This document shows positions 36,226-45,607 of a DNA stretch of 64,000 nucleotides, one piece after another; the stretch's first letter is position 1, and each line of letters opens with the position of its first letter. The notes beneath the pieces were generated by a model. The model was not told the DNA's origin. It was given only the letters and a program-made list of their open reading frames with translations, and did not search any database. The position numbers and the translations under genes are program-made. Source of the stretch: Pseudogulbenkiania sp. MAI-1 (lineage in GTDB: Bacteria > Pseudomonadota > Gammaproteobacteria > Burkholderiales > Chromobacteriaceae); assembly GCF_000527175.1 (NCBI RefSeq), contig NZ_AZUR01000001.1:2580501-2644500 (forward strand), given 5' to 3'.

Positions 36226-37428
36226 TCAGAATACTTCCAGAATGCCCGCCGCGCCCATGCCGGTACCGATACACATGGTAACCATGCCGTAACCTTTCAT
36301 GCCCTGGTCGCGCATGCCATGCACCAGCGTGGCGGTACGGATAGCACCGGTGGCGCCGAGCGGATGACCCAGCGCGATGGCACCGCCATGGGGGTTGACT
36401 TTGCTCGTATCCAGCTCCAGATCACGGATGACCGCCAGCGCCTGGGCCGCGAAGGCCTCGTTCAGCTCGATCCACTTCAGCTCATCCTGAGCGATGCCGG
36501 CCTGCTGGCAGGCCGCCGGAATGGCTTCTTTCGGGCCGATCCCCATGATCGCCGGCGGCACACCCTTGACCGAGAACGTCACGTAACGGCCCAGCGGCGT
36601 CAGGTTGAATTCCTTCAACACCTTTTCCGACACCAGAATCACGGCGCCGGCACCGTCGGACATCTGCGAGCTGTTGCCGGCCGTGACCGAGCCCTTGGCA
36701 TCGAACACCGTCTTCAGCTTGGCCAGCCCCTCCAGCGAGGTATCCCGGCGCGGACCTTCATCGGTATCCAGCACCTTCTCGACCAGCTTCACCTCACCGG
36801 TGCTCAGATCGGGCGTGCGGTAGGTCACGTTCAGCGGGGTGATTTCGTTCTTGAAGGCACCCGAATCGATCGCGGCCAGGGCACGGCGGTGCGACTCCAC
36901 CGCGAAGGCATCCTGATCCTCGCGCGACACGCCCCACTGCTGGGCGACTTTCTCCGCCGTCAGCCCCATGCCATAGGCGATGGCGTAGTTCTCGTCCTTG
37001 GCGAAGATGGCCGGGTTCAGCGACACCTTGTTGCCCATCATCGGCACCATCGACATCGACTCGGCACCGGCGGCGATGACCACGTCGGCCTCACCCATAC
37101 GGATGCGATCGGCGGCAATCTGCACCGCGTTGATGCCGGACGAGCAGTAGCGGTTGACGGTGATGCCGCCGACGGTGTCCGGCAAGCCTGCCAGCAGCAC
37201 GCCGATGCGTGCCATGTTCAGCCCCTGCTCGGCCTCCGGGAAGGCGCAACCCACCACGCAGTCGGAAATCCGCTTCGGGTCCAGCGTCGGCACCTGGGCC
37301 AGCGCGCCGGTGATGACGTGAGCCAGCATGTCATCCGGGCGGACGTGGCGCATCATGCCGCGCGGCGCCTTGCCGACCGGGGTGCGCGTTACCGCGACGA
37401 TGTAAGCTTCCTGTACTTGTTTAACCAT
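36226..37428 (-). CDS. fadA: Acetyl-CoA C-acyltransferase (thiolase)
   Basis: This 400-residue enzyme cleaves 3-ketoacyl-CoA in the last step of fatty acid beta-oxidation. The nucleophile C95 lies in NRYCSSGIN, the histidine in GGAIALGHPLG, and the second cysteine in CIGTGMGAAG. AAGGAGATTC precedes the ATG (37426-37428). It is the last gene of the minus-strand fatty acid block, 195 bases after the dehydrogenase/hydratase gene, and could be co-transcribed with it. Confidence 0.95.
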   Translation of the reverse strand: MVKQVQEAYIVAVTRTPVGKAPRGMMRHVRPDDMLAHVITGALAQVPTLDPKRISDCVVGCAFPEAEQGLNMARIGVLLAGLPDTVGGITVNRYCSSGINAVQIAADRIRMGEADVVIAAGAESMSMVPMMGNKVSLNPAIFAKDENYAIAYGMGLTAEKVAQQWGVSREDQDAFAVESHRRALAAIDSGAFKNEITPLNVTYRTPDLSTGEVKLVEKVLDTDEGPRRDTSLEGLAKLKTVFDAKGSVTAGNSSQMSDGAGAVILVSEKVLKEFNLTPLGRYVTFSVKGVPPAIMGIGPKEAIPAACQQAGIAQDELKWIELNEAFAAQALAVIRDLELDTSKVNPHGGAIALGHPLGATGAIRTATLVHGMRDQGMKGYGMVTMCIGTGMGAAGILEVF

Positions 37429-37623
37429 GTTGTGAATCTCCTTGCGGCAAGACGGCGACAGTCACTCGACAGGCGTCTTGCCAATGTTCTGGTTCCATCA
37501 GAGCTTGTGGAGAATTTCGTCGCGAGCGTTCCGAGGTCGAAGCGAGAAGCACAGCCGTACAAATGGTACGGCGAGCATCACAGCTTCGAGATCGGAAGGC
37601 GCAGCAGACATTCTCCCAAGCTC

Positions 37624-39999
37624 TCAGTTGCGCAGCGGCTTGCCAGTGGTCAGCATGTTGGCGATGCGATCCTGGGTCTTGGAGTTCTTCAGGAGCTGCA
37701 TGAATGCCTTGCGCTCCAGATCGAGAATCCATTGTTCGTCGACCTCGGTACCCGGCTCGACGTCGCCGCCCGTCATCACGTCGGCGATCAGCGAGGCAAT
37801 GGTGAAGTCGTGCTCGCTGATGAAATGCCCTTCCAGCATGTTGACCAGTTGTCCCTTGATCGATGCCGCTCCGCTGCGGCCGGCCACCGGGAAGCTCTTG
37901 ACCTTGAGCGGCGGACGATAGCCCGACTCGGCCATGGCCAGCGCCTGCTGCTTGGCGACGTAGAGCAGTTCGTAGGCGTTGAACACCACGATATCGCCCT
38001 TGCGGAAATAGCCGATCTCCTGCGCCTCGACCGCACTGGTGGCGACCTTGGCGGTGGCGATGGCCATGAAGTAATCTTTCAGCGCCGCCAGCACATCGCC
38101 CTTGGCTTCCTGGGAAGCCCGCAGCGCGAACTCCTTGCAGCCGCCACCACCCGGCAGCAGGCCCACGCCCACTTCCACCAGACCGACATAGGATTCCAAC
38201 GCCGCCACCACACGGTCGCAGTGCATGGCGAATTCGCAACCGCCGCCGAATGCGTAACCCTGGGTCGCCGCGACGGTCGGAATCTGGCTGTAGCGCAGAC
38301 GCATCGAGGTGGCCTGGAAGCGGCTGACCATGGTGTTGATGCTGTCCCAGTCGCCCATCATGAAGGCCGGCAGCATCGATTGCAGGTCCGCCCCGACCGA
38401 GAACGGCTCTTCGGTCTGCCAGATCACCAGGCCCTTAAAGCGGGCTTCGGCAATGTCGATGGCCTGGTTGAGACCTTCGATCACATCCGGGCCGATGGCG
38501 TGGGCCTTGGACTTGAACGACACCACCAGGATCTCGTCGCCGGTGGTGAAGGCACGCACCCCGTCGTTTTCGAACACGGTCTCGCCCAGCGGTGCGGAAA
38601 CCTCACCCAGCACCTTGGCCGGAGCGAGTTGGCGCTGGTAGACGTCCAGCGTGGAACGGCCGACCAGTCGGGCTGCCGCCGCATCGTAGGAACCATTGGC
38701 GAAGTGCACGCCGGCACGGTCGGTTTCCAGCACCCAGGCCGGCAGCGCGGCCGAAGCCAGTGCCTTGCCTGCCTTGATGTCTTCGTCGATCCACTGCGCC
38801 ACCTGCTGCCAGCCTGCCGCCTGCCAGGTCTCGAACGGACCGACGTTCCAGCCGAAGCCCCAGCGGATGGCAAAGTCGACGTCGCGCGCGCAGTTGGCGA
38901 TATCCCCCAGATGGAAGCCGATGTAGTGGAACACGTCGCGGAAGCAGGCCCACAGGAACTGCGCCTGCGGGTGGCTGCTCTCGCGCAGCTTGCGGAATTT
39001 TTGTGCCGGGTCGGCAATCTTCAGGATGTCCTTGACGGCGTCGTCGCCCTTCTCGCCCGATCCCACGTAGTCGCCCTTGACCGGGTCGAGCACGAACATC
39101 TTCTTGCCGTCTTTCTTGTAGATGCCGGTCTTGGTCTTGGCCCCCAGAGCGCCGGCGGCGATCAGCTTCTGCAGCCACTCGGGCGACTTGAACAGCGGAT
39201 GCCACGGGTCGTTGGGCAGGGTGTCCTGCATGGTCTTGACCACGTGGGCGAAGGTATCGAGCCCGACCACGTCGGCGGTGCGGAAGGTGGCCGATTTGGG
39301 CCGCCCCAAGCGCGGGCCGGTCAGGTCGTCGACCACGTCGAAGCGGATGCCGAATTTCTCGGCGTTGGCGATGGTGGCCAGCATCGAGAACACGCCGATG
39401 CGGTTGGCGACGAAGTTCGGGGTATCCTTGGCCCGCACCACGCCCTTGCCCAAGGTGGTGACCAGGAAGCGCTCGAGATTGTCGAGCATGGCGGCATCGG
39501 AGCCCACGCACGGGATGATCTCGACCAGGTGCATGTAGCGCGGCGGATTGAAGAAGTGCACACCGCAGAAACGGGCACGCACGTCCTCCGGGCAGCTTTC
39601 GGCCAGGGCGTTGATCGACAGGCCGGAAGTATTGGTGGCGAAAATGGTGTGTTCGCCGAGATACGGAGCCACCTTGTGGTACAAATCGGCTTTCCAGTCC
39701 ATGCGCTCGGCGATAGCTTCGATCACCAGATCGCACTCTTTCAGCAGAGACAGATGGTCATCGTAGTTGGCGGGCTGGATGTATTGCGCCACGTCCTGCG
39801 ATGCCAGCGGGGACGGCTTGAGCTTCTTCAGCCCGTCGATGGCCTTGAGGGCGATGGCGTTCTTGTTCCCCTCCTTGGCCGGCAGGTCGAACAGGACCGT
39901 CGGCACCTTGGCATTGACCAGGTGGGCGGCGATTTGCGCGCCCATGACGCCGGCGCCGAGCACGGCCACCTTGCGCACAATGAATTTGGTGTGAGACAT
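37624..39999 (-). CDS. Fused 3-hydroxyacyl-CoA dehydrogenase / enoyl-CoA hydratase
   Basis: This 791-residue bifunctional beta-oxidation protein has the dehydrogenase first. The NAD motif GAGVMGAQIA is at about residues 15-24 and the 3HCDH catalytic segments follow. The crotonase domain sits in the second half (FSVGADL, GYAFGGGCEF and LLPGGGG). This order is reversed relative to E. coli FadB and fits the FadN-type. The start MSHTKFIV at ATG 39997-39999 is preceded by GAGGAAACCC, and an upstream frame extension was rejected. It works with the thiolase downstream and the acyl-CoA dehydrogenase upstream. Confidence 0.93.
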   Translation of the reverse strand: MSHTKFIVRKVAVLGAGVMGAQIAAHLVNAKVPTVLFDLPAKEGNKNAIALKAIDGLKKLKPSPLASQDVAQYIQPANYDDHLSLLKECDLVIEAIAERMDWKADLYHKVAPYLGEHTIFATNTSGLSINALAESCPEDVRARFCGVHFFNPPRYMHLVEIIPCVGSDAAMLDNLERFLVTTLGKGVVRAKDTPNFVANRIGVFSMLATIANAEKFGIRFDVVDDLTGPRLGRPKSATFRTADVVGLDTFAHVVKTMQDTLPNDPWHPLFKSPEWLQKLIAAGALGAKTKTGIYKKDGKKMFVLDPVKGDYVGSGEKGDDAVKDILKIADPAQKFRKLRESSHPQAQFLWACFRDVFHYIGFHLGDIANCARDVDFAIRWGFGWNVGPFETWQAAGWQQVAQWIDEDIKAGKALASAALPAWVLETDRAGVHFANGSYDAAAARLVGRSTLDVYQRQLAPAKVLGEVSAPLGETVFENDGVRAFTTGDEILVVSFKSKAHAIGPDVIEGLNQAIDIAEARFKGLVIWQTEEPFSVGADLQSMLPAFMMGDWDSINTMVSRFQATSMRLRYSQIPTVAATQGYAFGGGCEFAMHCDRVVAALESYVGLVEVGVGLLPGGGGCKEFALRASQEAKGDVLAALKDYFMAIATAKVATSAVEAQEIGYFRKGDIVVFNAYELLYVAKQQALAMAESGYRPPLKVKSFPVAGRSGAASIKGQLVNMLEGHFISEHDFTIASLIADVMTGGDVEPGTEVDEQWILDLERKAFMQLLKNSKTQDRIANMLTTGKPLRN

Positions 40000-40116
40000 G
40001 GGTTTCCTCGTTTGTTGAAACACGGTCATCAGGCAGGCCCCTCATTACCTGCCTTGCCTTGATAAGGCCGGGGCAAGGCCCGGCCCTTCATTCCACGCCT
40101 CTAAACAGGGAGAGGT

Positions 40117-41508
40117 TTAGAAGCGGTAGTTGTACTGCACGCCGACGATCTGGGCGTGGCTGTTGTAGTCGGCCGAAGCGGAGGTCTTGCTCGATACGCA
40201 GGTGACCGAGCCAGCATCTGCTCCGCCACAGTAACCATTCAGATTGGCCTTGGCATCTTTGATGTAGATATAGCTGTAGGCCAGGTTCACCGAACTGTTT
40301 TTGCTCAGGTCGTACTTGCCGCCCACCGAGAACCAGTAACGGTCGTTGTCCGGAATGGTGGACAGGCGGTGGTTATCGTCCGGCACCGGCGACTGGTCAT
40401 AAGCGACGCCGAAGCGCAGCTGCAGCGGATCGCTCCACTGATAGGAGGCCCCCAGCGCCACCTTGTAGGTATCTTCCCAACGAGGAGTCAGGATGGTCTT
40501 GTTGCTGAAACCTCCCGCAACCCTTTTGGTGTTTTCGTACTCGACCACCGCCGTATCGAAACGCGAGTGGCGGGTCCAGGTCACGTCGCCGAACAGGGTC
40601 CACTTCGGATCCAGCTTGTGCATGCCGTGCAGCGATAAGGACTCCGGCGTCACGATGTCGACCTTGGCTCCCTCGGAATCCTTGTAATTGAAGGGGGCGT
40701 TGTTCAGCGCGGTAGCTGCCCCCGCCGGCGGCTGCTTGGTCCACTTGGCGGTACCCGATAGGGTGTGCTCAACCTTAGAGCGGTAGTTCAGGCCGATGCG
40801 GGTGGTGTCGCTAACATCCCAGAGCCAAGCCAGATTGAAGCCATAGCCCCAATCGTCCCCCTCGACCTCTGCGTAGCCATCGTGCGTACCGTTCCCGGCA
40901 CCAGGCACCCCCATCAAGGCGTAGAAAGCCCCGAAGTTGGCATATTGACGCAGCGATGCCTTGGCATACTGGGCTATCAAACCGGCCGCCAGAGAGTGCT
41001 GCTCATTTACCTTAAAAGCGATGGTCGGGTTGATGTCGATGGTCTTGAGGCCGGTCTGGTTCACGTTGTAACGCAGCACGGAATTACGCTGGTACTCGGT
41101 TTCCGAGGCAAACGGCACGTAGACGCCGAGACCGAGCGCTACTCGGTCGTTCAGCTTGTGGGTCAGGTAGAGATGGGGGACGGCGACGACATCGTCGGTT
41201 ATCTTGCCACTCGTCTGCCCAGCAATAGGCCCATTACCGGGATAACTGCCCTTGGCATTGCTGTATTCCACATCCGGGAAAACCAGATTCAGGGCACCGG
41301 AAAAGTTGGTCCCCTCGAGGTGAGTCATGCCTGCCGCGTTATAGAAAACGGTGGAGGCATCAGCGGCTTCTGCCGCACTGGCATTGGCTGTGGCCTGGGA
41401 ACTCACCGACTGGGTGCCGAAATGGTAACCCGAAGCCATGACCGCCTGGGCCGACAGGCCAAAAGTCAGACCAACCATCACGGAAAAGCTGAGACTCTTG
41501 AGTTTCAT
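40117..41508 (-). CDS. fadL: Long-chain fatty acid outer-membrane transporter (FadL/OmpP1 family)
   Basis: This is a 463-residue beta-barrel that lets long-chain fatty acids cross the outer membrane. A signal peptide (about residues 1-25) is followed by SGYHFGTQSVSSQATANAS, the family's NPA-like hatch region with FYNAAGM. The C-terminus VGVQYNYRF ends in phenylalanine. AGGAGAGGGATAAC is a strong ribosome site. A palindromic operator candidate lies about 130-142 bases upstream of the start, matching one in front of the TetR gene. Confidence 0.93.
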   Translation of the reverse strand: MKLKSLSFSVMVGLTFGLSAQAVMASGYHFGTQSVSSQATANASAAEAADASTVFYNAAGMTHLEGTNFSGALNLVFPDVEYSNAKGSYPGNGPIAGQTSGKITDDVVAVPHLYLTHKLNDRVALGLGVYVPFASETEYQRNSVLRYNVNQTGLKTIDINPTIAFKVNEQHSLAAGLIAQYAKASLRQYANFGAFYALMGVPGAGNGTHDGYAEVEGDDWGYGFNLAWLWDVSDTTRIGLNYRSKVEHTLSGTAKWTKQPPAGAATALNNAPFNYKDSEGAKVDIVTPESLSLHGMHKLDPKWTLFGDVTWTRHSRFDTAVVEYENTKRVAGGFSNKTILTPRWEDTYKVALGASYQWSDPLQLRFGVAYDQSPVPDDNHRLSTIPDNDRYWFSVGGKYDLSKNSSVNLAYSYIYIKDAKANLNGYCGGADAGSVTCVSSKTSASADYNSHAQIVGVQYNYRF

Positions 41509-41636
41509 GTTATCCCTCTCCTTGTATCTTTTATGCGGCTGAATGCCTTGTGGCGGTGCGCACCCATCTGGTGCCTACGCTTCGTCGATACTATCAGAGC
41601 CTTTTGGCTTGTCCAGAAATTTACGATCGTTTGTTC

Positions 41637-41650
41637 CAAACGAACGTTTA
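41637..41650. promoter_or_regulatory. PsrA-like operator upstream of fadL
   Basis: CAAAC-GAAC-GTTTA, preceded by an overlapping GTTTG-TTC-CAAAC. It matches the published Pseudomonas PsrA pattern of (C/G)AAAC, two to four bases, then GTTT(G/C), apart from the last base. The same layout occurs upstream of the TetR gene. Confidence 0.6.
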
Positions 41651-41701
41651 ATTCAACAAATTGGCAACACTACTTAACAAGGCTTCGGGAAACAATCGGG
41701 A

Positions 41702-42082
41702 TCAGCCGGCTTGGGACAACAGGCGCGACTTACCGGAGCCATCGATGGCAACGAAAGTGACGATGACCTCGGTCACCATCACCTCCTCCCCCTGCAGGCG
41801 TTCCGACAGCACACCGATCTTGAACGTCATCGACTTCTGGCCGATACGCAGCGTATCCACGTACAGACTAACGGTATCGCCGACCAGGATCGGCGCGGCA
41901 AACTGGAAGGCATTGACCGCGACAGTGGTCACCGGGCCTTTCGACAAGCGCTCGGCGACCATGCTGCCGGCCATGTCGATCTGCCCCATCAACCACCCGG
42001 CCTGCACCTGTCCGTAGGCGTTGGTGCTGGAAGGCAGGGCCCGGACTCGCAGCGTCGGGATACGGGCTTGGGAAGTGTTCAT
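41702..42082 (-). CDS. Acyl-CoA thioesterase (hotdog fold, YciA/PaaI-like)
   Basis: This is a 126-residue single hotdog domain. The helix motif AYGQVQAGWLMGQIDMAGS and the following strands match the YciA-type acyl-CoA thioesterases that free CoA from acyl-CoA. The start MNTSQARIPT at ATG 42080-42082 is preceded by GGAGAACTG. A longer upstream frame is rejected. It lies 103 bases after fadE in the same direction, so it probably belongs to the fatty acid block. Confidence 0.85.
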   Translation of the reverse strand: MNTSQARIPTLRVRALPSSTNAYGQVQAGWLMGQIDMAGSMVAERLSKGPVTTVAVNAFQFAAPILVGDTVSLYVDTLRIGQKSMTFKIGVLSERLQGEEVMVTEVIVTFVAIDGSGKSRLLSQAG

Positions 42083-42185
42083 ATCGTCAGTTCTCCAACA
42101 GAGGGTCGCTCCGGGAAATGGCTCTCGATACAGGAAAGCCATTGCCGGGAAAGGCTGGCGCCGTCAGGGCACCAGCCTGGGACCA

Positions 42186-44639
42186 TCAGAAAATCAGGCG
42201 CTCGAGCAGGGCCTCGTCATGGTGGCTCAGCGTGGCATCGAAATCATCGACCATTATGACATCACGCTTGAGCTTGCGGGCACGCGTCACGGCATCGAAC
42301 TCGGCCTGAGTGATCAAGCCGGCCTGCAGGGCCTCGGCCAATCTTTCGCGTGCCGTGATCGAGATGAAGCGGCCATCGCGGGCCCACTTTCGCAGCGTAT
42401 TCTCGATGGTTTCGGTCTCCAGGATCGACCGCAGCGCCGGAGCGAGCACACCGACCGCATCGCGCTCGTCCTGAGGTATGTACATCCCCTGGGTCAACCG
42501 CGCGCGAGTTCCACCCTCTTCCATCATGGCGCGGGCCACTTTCGTGCCCGTCTTGTCGCTGGCCGGCTTGAGCGTCAGCCCCCAGGGGAAGATCACCCGG
42601 CGTATCACGGCCGACAGCCCGCGCTTCGGCAGGTTCGCCAGGAAGCCGTCCATTGCCTGCTGCACATCGTACAGCGCATTCTCCACCGCCCACTGCAGCA
42701 GCGGCAGGTCTTCCGGTGGCGCCCCGTCGCGCTCGAAGCGCTTCAGGCAGGCCGAGGCGATATACAGGTTGGACAGCATGTCGCCGAGCCGGGCAGACAG
42801 CTTCTCGCGGAACTTCAGCGTGCCGCCAAGACTGAACATGGCCATGTCCGACAGCAAGGCAAAGGCACTGGAGAAGCGGGTCAACTGCCTGTAGTAACGG
42901 GCCCTCTCACCCGAGACGGGCGCGTGCACCAGCCTGGCACCGGAGAGCCCCAGCCACAGGGAACGCACGACGTTGCTGATGACGAAATTGATATGCCCGG
43001 TGATGGCCAGATCGAATTCCTTGCCATCATCGGCCATGGCCGCACGCATCTCACGCAACACGAAAGGGTGGCAGCGGATGGCGCCCTGACCGTAGATGAT
43101 CATCGAGCGGGTCAGGATGTTGGCCCCCTCCACCGTGATGGCGATCGGGATCGACTGGTAGGCCCGGGCCAGGTAGTTGCGCGGCCCCAGCACCACGGCC
43201 TTGCCGCCGTGGATATCCATCGCGTCGTTCAACGTTTTGCGCATGCGCTCGGTGTTGTGGTACTTCAGCACGGCAGACAGCACCGAGGGCTTCTCGCCCA
43301 TGTCGAGGCCGGTCAGCGCCAGGTCCTGCGACGCTTCCATCTGATAGGTGTGCCCCCCGATGCGCGCCATGGCCTCGTCCACCCCTTCGAACTTGCCGAT
43401 GGGCAGGCCGAACTGGTCACGGATGCGGGCATAGGCGCCGGTCACGTAGGTCGCGAGCTTGCCCGAAGCGACGGACATGGCCGGCAGCGAGATGCAGCGC
43501 CCCACCGACAGGCACTCCACCAGCATGCGCCAGCCCTGCCCGGCGTATTCCGGTCCGCCGATGATCCACTCCAGCGGGATGAACACGTCCTTGCCCCAGG
43601 TCGGACCATTCATGAAGGCCGAGCCGCCCGGCCAATGGCGACGCCCGATCACCACGCCTGCGTGCGAGGTCGGCACCAGGGCGCAGGTAATACCGATTTC
43701 TTCCTTGTCGCCCAGCAGATGATCCGGGTCATACAGTTTGAATGCCAGACCCAGGATGGTCGCCACCGGCGCCAGGGTGATCCAGCGCTTTTCCCAGCTC
43801 ACGCGGATGCCCAGCACATTCTCGTGGCGCTCGCCGGTGCGTGGATCCGTACAGGAGCCGCGGCACACCACGCCGTAGTCGGGGATGCTGCCGGCGTCCG
43901 AACCGGCATGCGGGCTGGTCAGGGCAAAGCACGGGATTTCCTGTCCCTTGGCCAGGCGCGGCAGGTAGTAATTCTTTTGTTCCGTCGTGCCGTAATGCTG
44001 CAGCAGTTCTCCCGGTCCCAACGAGTTGGGCACCATGACCGTCACGGCCGCGGTACCGCCGCGCGTGGCGATCTTGGTCACCACCTTGGCGTGGGCATAG
44101 TTGGAGAATTCCAGGCCGCCGTACTGTTTCTTGATGATCATGCCCAGGAAGCCGTTGTCCTTGATGAACTGCCATACCGGCGGTGGCAAATCCTTCACCT
44201 CATGGGTGATCTGCCAGTCGTCGATCATGCGACACAGCTCTTCGGTCGGCCCATCCAGAAACGCCTGCTCTTCCGGCGTCAGCGCCGGGGCCGGGTAGGA
44301 CAGCAACCGCTGCCAGTCCGGCTTGCCGGAAAACAGATCGCGATCCCACCAGACCGTGCCGGCGTTGATCGCCTCCTGCTCGGTCTGCGACATCGCCGGC
44401 GTAATTTTTTTGAATACCCGGAACACCGGGCCGGTGAACACGGCTCGGCGCAGCCGCGTGACATTCAGCACCAGCGCCAGGGCGGCGAACAGCCCCCACA
44501 GCGTGGCCGTGACCGGAAGACCCAGCCCGAATTGCACGACCAGCAGCCAGCCGGCCAAACCGGCGGTCCACGCCAGGACCGGAGCACGAAAATACGCCAG
44601 CACCCCAACCAGCGCGACAAGAAGAATGGCAGATATCAT
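42186..44639 (-). CDS. fadE: Acyl-CoA dehydrogenase FadE
   Basis: This 817-residue flavoenzyme (E. coli FadE 814) performs the first oxidation step of beta-oxidation. Two hydrophobic segments at the N-terminus (about residues 2-60) suggest membrane association, as in FadE. The acyl-CoA dehydrogenase core starts near residue 150 (QYGGLEFSNYAHAKVV), with the FAD-binding segment CFALTSPHAGSDAGS and EGANILTRSMIIYGQG further on. It begins at ATG 44637-44639 and follows the TetR gene by 130 bases. Confidence 0.95.
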   Translation of the reverse strand: MISAILLVALVGVLAYFRAPVLAWTAGLAGWLLVVQFGLGLPVTATLWGLFAALALVLNVTRLRRAVFTGPVFRVFKKITPAMSQTEQEAINAGTVWWDRDLFSGKPDWQRLLSYPAPALTPEEQAFLDGPTEELCRMIDDWQITHEVKDLPPPVWQFIKDNGFLGMIIKKQYGGLEFSNYAHAKVVTKIATRGGTAAVTVMVPNSLGPGELLQHYGTTEQKNYYLPRLAKGQEIPCFALTSPHAGSDAGSIPDYGVVCRGSCTDPRTGERHENVLGIRVSWEKRWITLAPVATILGLAFKLYDPDHLLGDKEEIGITCALVPTSHAGVVIGRRHWPGGSAFMNGPTWGKDVFIPLEWIIGGPEYAGQGWRMLVECLSVGRCISLPAMSVASGKLATYVTGAYARIRDQFGLPIGKFEGVDEAMARIGGHTYQMEASQDLALTGLDMGEKPSVLSAVLKYHNTERMRKTLNDAMDIHGGKAVVLGPRNYLARAYQSIPIAITVEGANILTRSMIIYGQGAIRCHPFVLREMRAAMADDGKEFDLAITGHINFVISNVVRSLWLGLSGARLVHAPVSGERARYYRQLTRFSSAFALLSDMAMFSLGGTLKFREKLSARLGDMLSNLYIASACLKRFERDGAPPEDLPLLQWAVENALYDVQQAMDGFLANLPKRGLSAVIRRVIFPWGLTLKPASDKTGTKVARAMMEEGGTRARLTQGMYIPQDERDAVGVLAPALRSILETETIENTLRKWARDGRFISITARERLAEALQAGLITQAEFDAVTRARKLKRDVIMVDDFDATLSHHDEALLERLIF

Positions 44640-44769
44640 TATGGTGTAACCTCGTGTTGACCCTTCATGCCAATCCCGCCTACTGCGCCGCCGCTGACGG
44701 CGGCGCGATCAGCCTCACTGCCGCTTGCCGTCGGGTCGACCGGCGCCTGAAACGGAACTGGATCAGCCC

Positions 44770-45453
44770 TCAGGCAGGCGAGGTCAACCCGGCAACGACA
44801 AACGGCACCAGATGCTTGACGATCATGTCCGGGTCACGCGCGGAGACGATCTGACTGCGGACGAAAATCTTCAGCACATCGTTACCGGCGAAGGCGTTGA
44901 ACATGACGCTGAATGCGAAATGCATCCTCCACGCCAATTCCTCCATGCCTAACTCCGGCAGGGCCTTCTGGAAGGCTACCGAGTAGCGCTGGACGAACAC
45001 GCTGTATTGCTGGGAGATGACCTCGCGCAGTTGGCGGTGGTTTTCCACCAGTGTGCGCGACAGCAGGCGGACGAATAGCGCCCCGCCGCGGGACGGATCT
45101 TTGGACAAGGCGAGACAGGGCCGGATGAACGACTTGACGAGGTCCTCGGCCGTCAGCTTTCCGCCCTGCTGCTCCAGATCGTCCAGCTCGGCCAGACAGC
45201 CTGAAATCAGCGGGGCGAGCCGGCGCATGAACACCGATTCGAACAGCGCGTCCTTGGAACCGAAATGGTAGTTCACCGCAGCCAGGTTGACTTCGGCCTG
45301 TTGCGTGATCATGCGCAGCGAGGTGGCCTCGAAGCCGTGCTCGACGAACAGCCGTTCGGCCACATCCTGGATCCGTGTTGCCGTATCGGGTTTGCTCGCT
45401 TCCATGATCTCTGATGCTTTCTTTGTTTTTGCGGATTGACTTGCGTTGCCCAT
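44770..45453 (-). CDS. psrA: TetR family regulator, PsrA-like
   Basis: This is a 227-residue repressor with an N-terminal helix-turn-helix (ATRIQDVAERLFVEHGFEA, then MITQQAEVNLAAVNYHFGSKDAL, residues about 24-68) and a helical ligand domain. PsrA in Pseudomonas binds long-chain fatty acids and represses fad genes, and the adjacent fadE/fadL set supports the same role here. GAGAG precedes ATG 45451-45453. A palindrome upstream matches that before fadL, suggesting autoregulation. The PsrA name rests on context and HTH similarity. Confidence 0.8.
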   Translation of the reverse strand: MGNASQSAKTKKASEIMEASKPDTATRIQDVAERLFVEHGFEATSLRMITQQAEVNLAAVNYHFGSKDALFESVFMRRLAPLISGCLAELDDLEQQGGKLTAEDLVKSFIRPCLALSKDPSRGGALFVRLLSRTLVENHRQLREVISQQYSVFVQRYSVAFQKALPELGMEELAWRMHFAFSVMFNAFAGNDVLKIFVRSQIVSARDPDMIVKHLVPFVVAGLTSPA

Positions 45454-45475
45454 AATAGCTCTCGAACAAGCGTTT

Positions 45476-45489
45476 CAAACTTACGTTTA
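45476..45489. promoter_or_regulatory. PsrA-like operator upstream of the TetR gene
   Basis: CAAAC-TTAC-GTTTA, within an imperfect longer palindrome TTTCAAAC/GTTTAAAA. It lies 23-36 bases before the regulator's start, where a bound repressor would block its own promoter. Confidence 0.65.
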
Positions 45490-45544
45490 AAATCGATTGG
45501 TGTCAAGAAAATCATCGCCCGATCAGATTCCCGGCACCCCCGAA

Positions 45545-45580
45545 CAAAAAAATGGCAGGCTACCTTGATAGTAGCCTGCC
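45545..45580 (-). terminator. Terminator of metZ
   Basis: Ten-base arms GGCAGGCTAC/GTAGCCTGCC (45554-45563 and 45571-45580) are followed on the minus strand by ATTTTTTTG, 28 bases past the stop. Confidence 0.92.
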
Positions 45581-45607
45581 GTTTCAAACAAACATATGTA
45601 AATACTA

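Noticed and set aside
37429..37623. A small gene between the dehydrogenase/hydratase and thiolase genes
   Set aside because: No frame has a start with a ribosome site and plausible product. The stretch contains only a weak hairpin (GCCGTAC/GTACGGC) in an intercistronic gap.
36202..40062. A 1286-codon open frame on the plus strand across the thiolase and dehydrogenase genes
   Set aside because: It is a codon-bias shadow of two clear minus-strand genes, with low-complexity composition and no motifs.
42021..44660. An 879-codon plus-strand frame over fadE
   Set aside because: It is antisense to an unambiguous FadE with all domain motifs.
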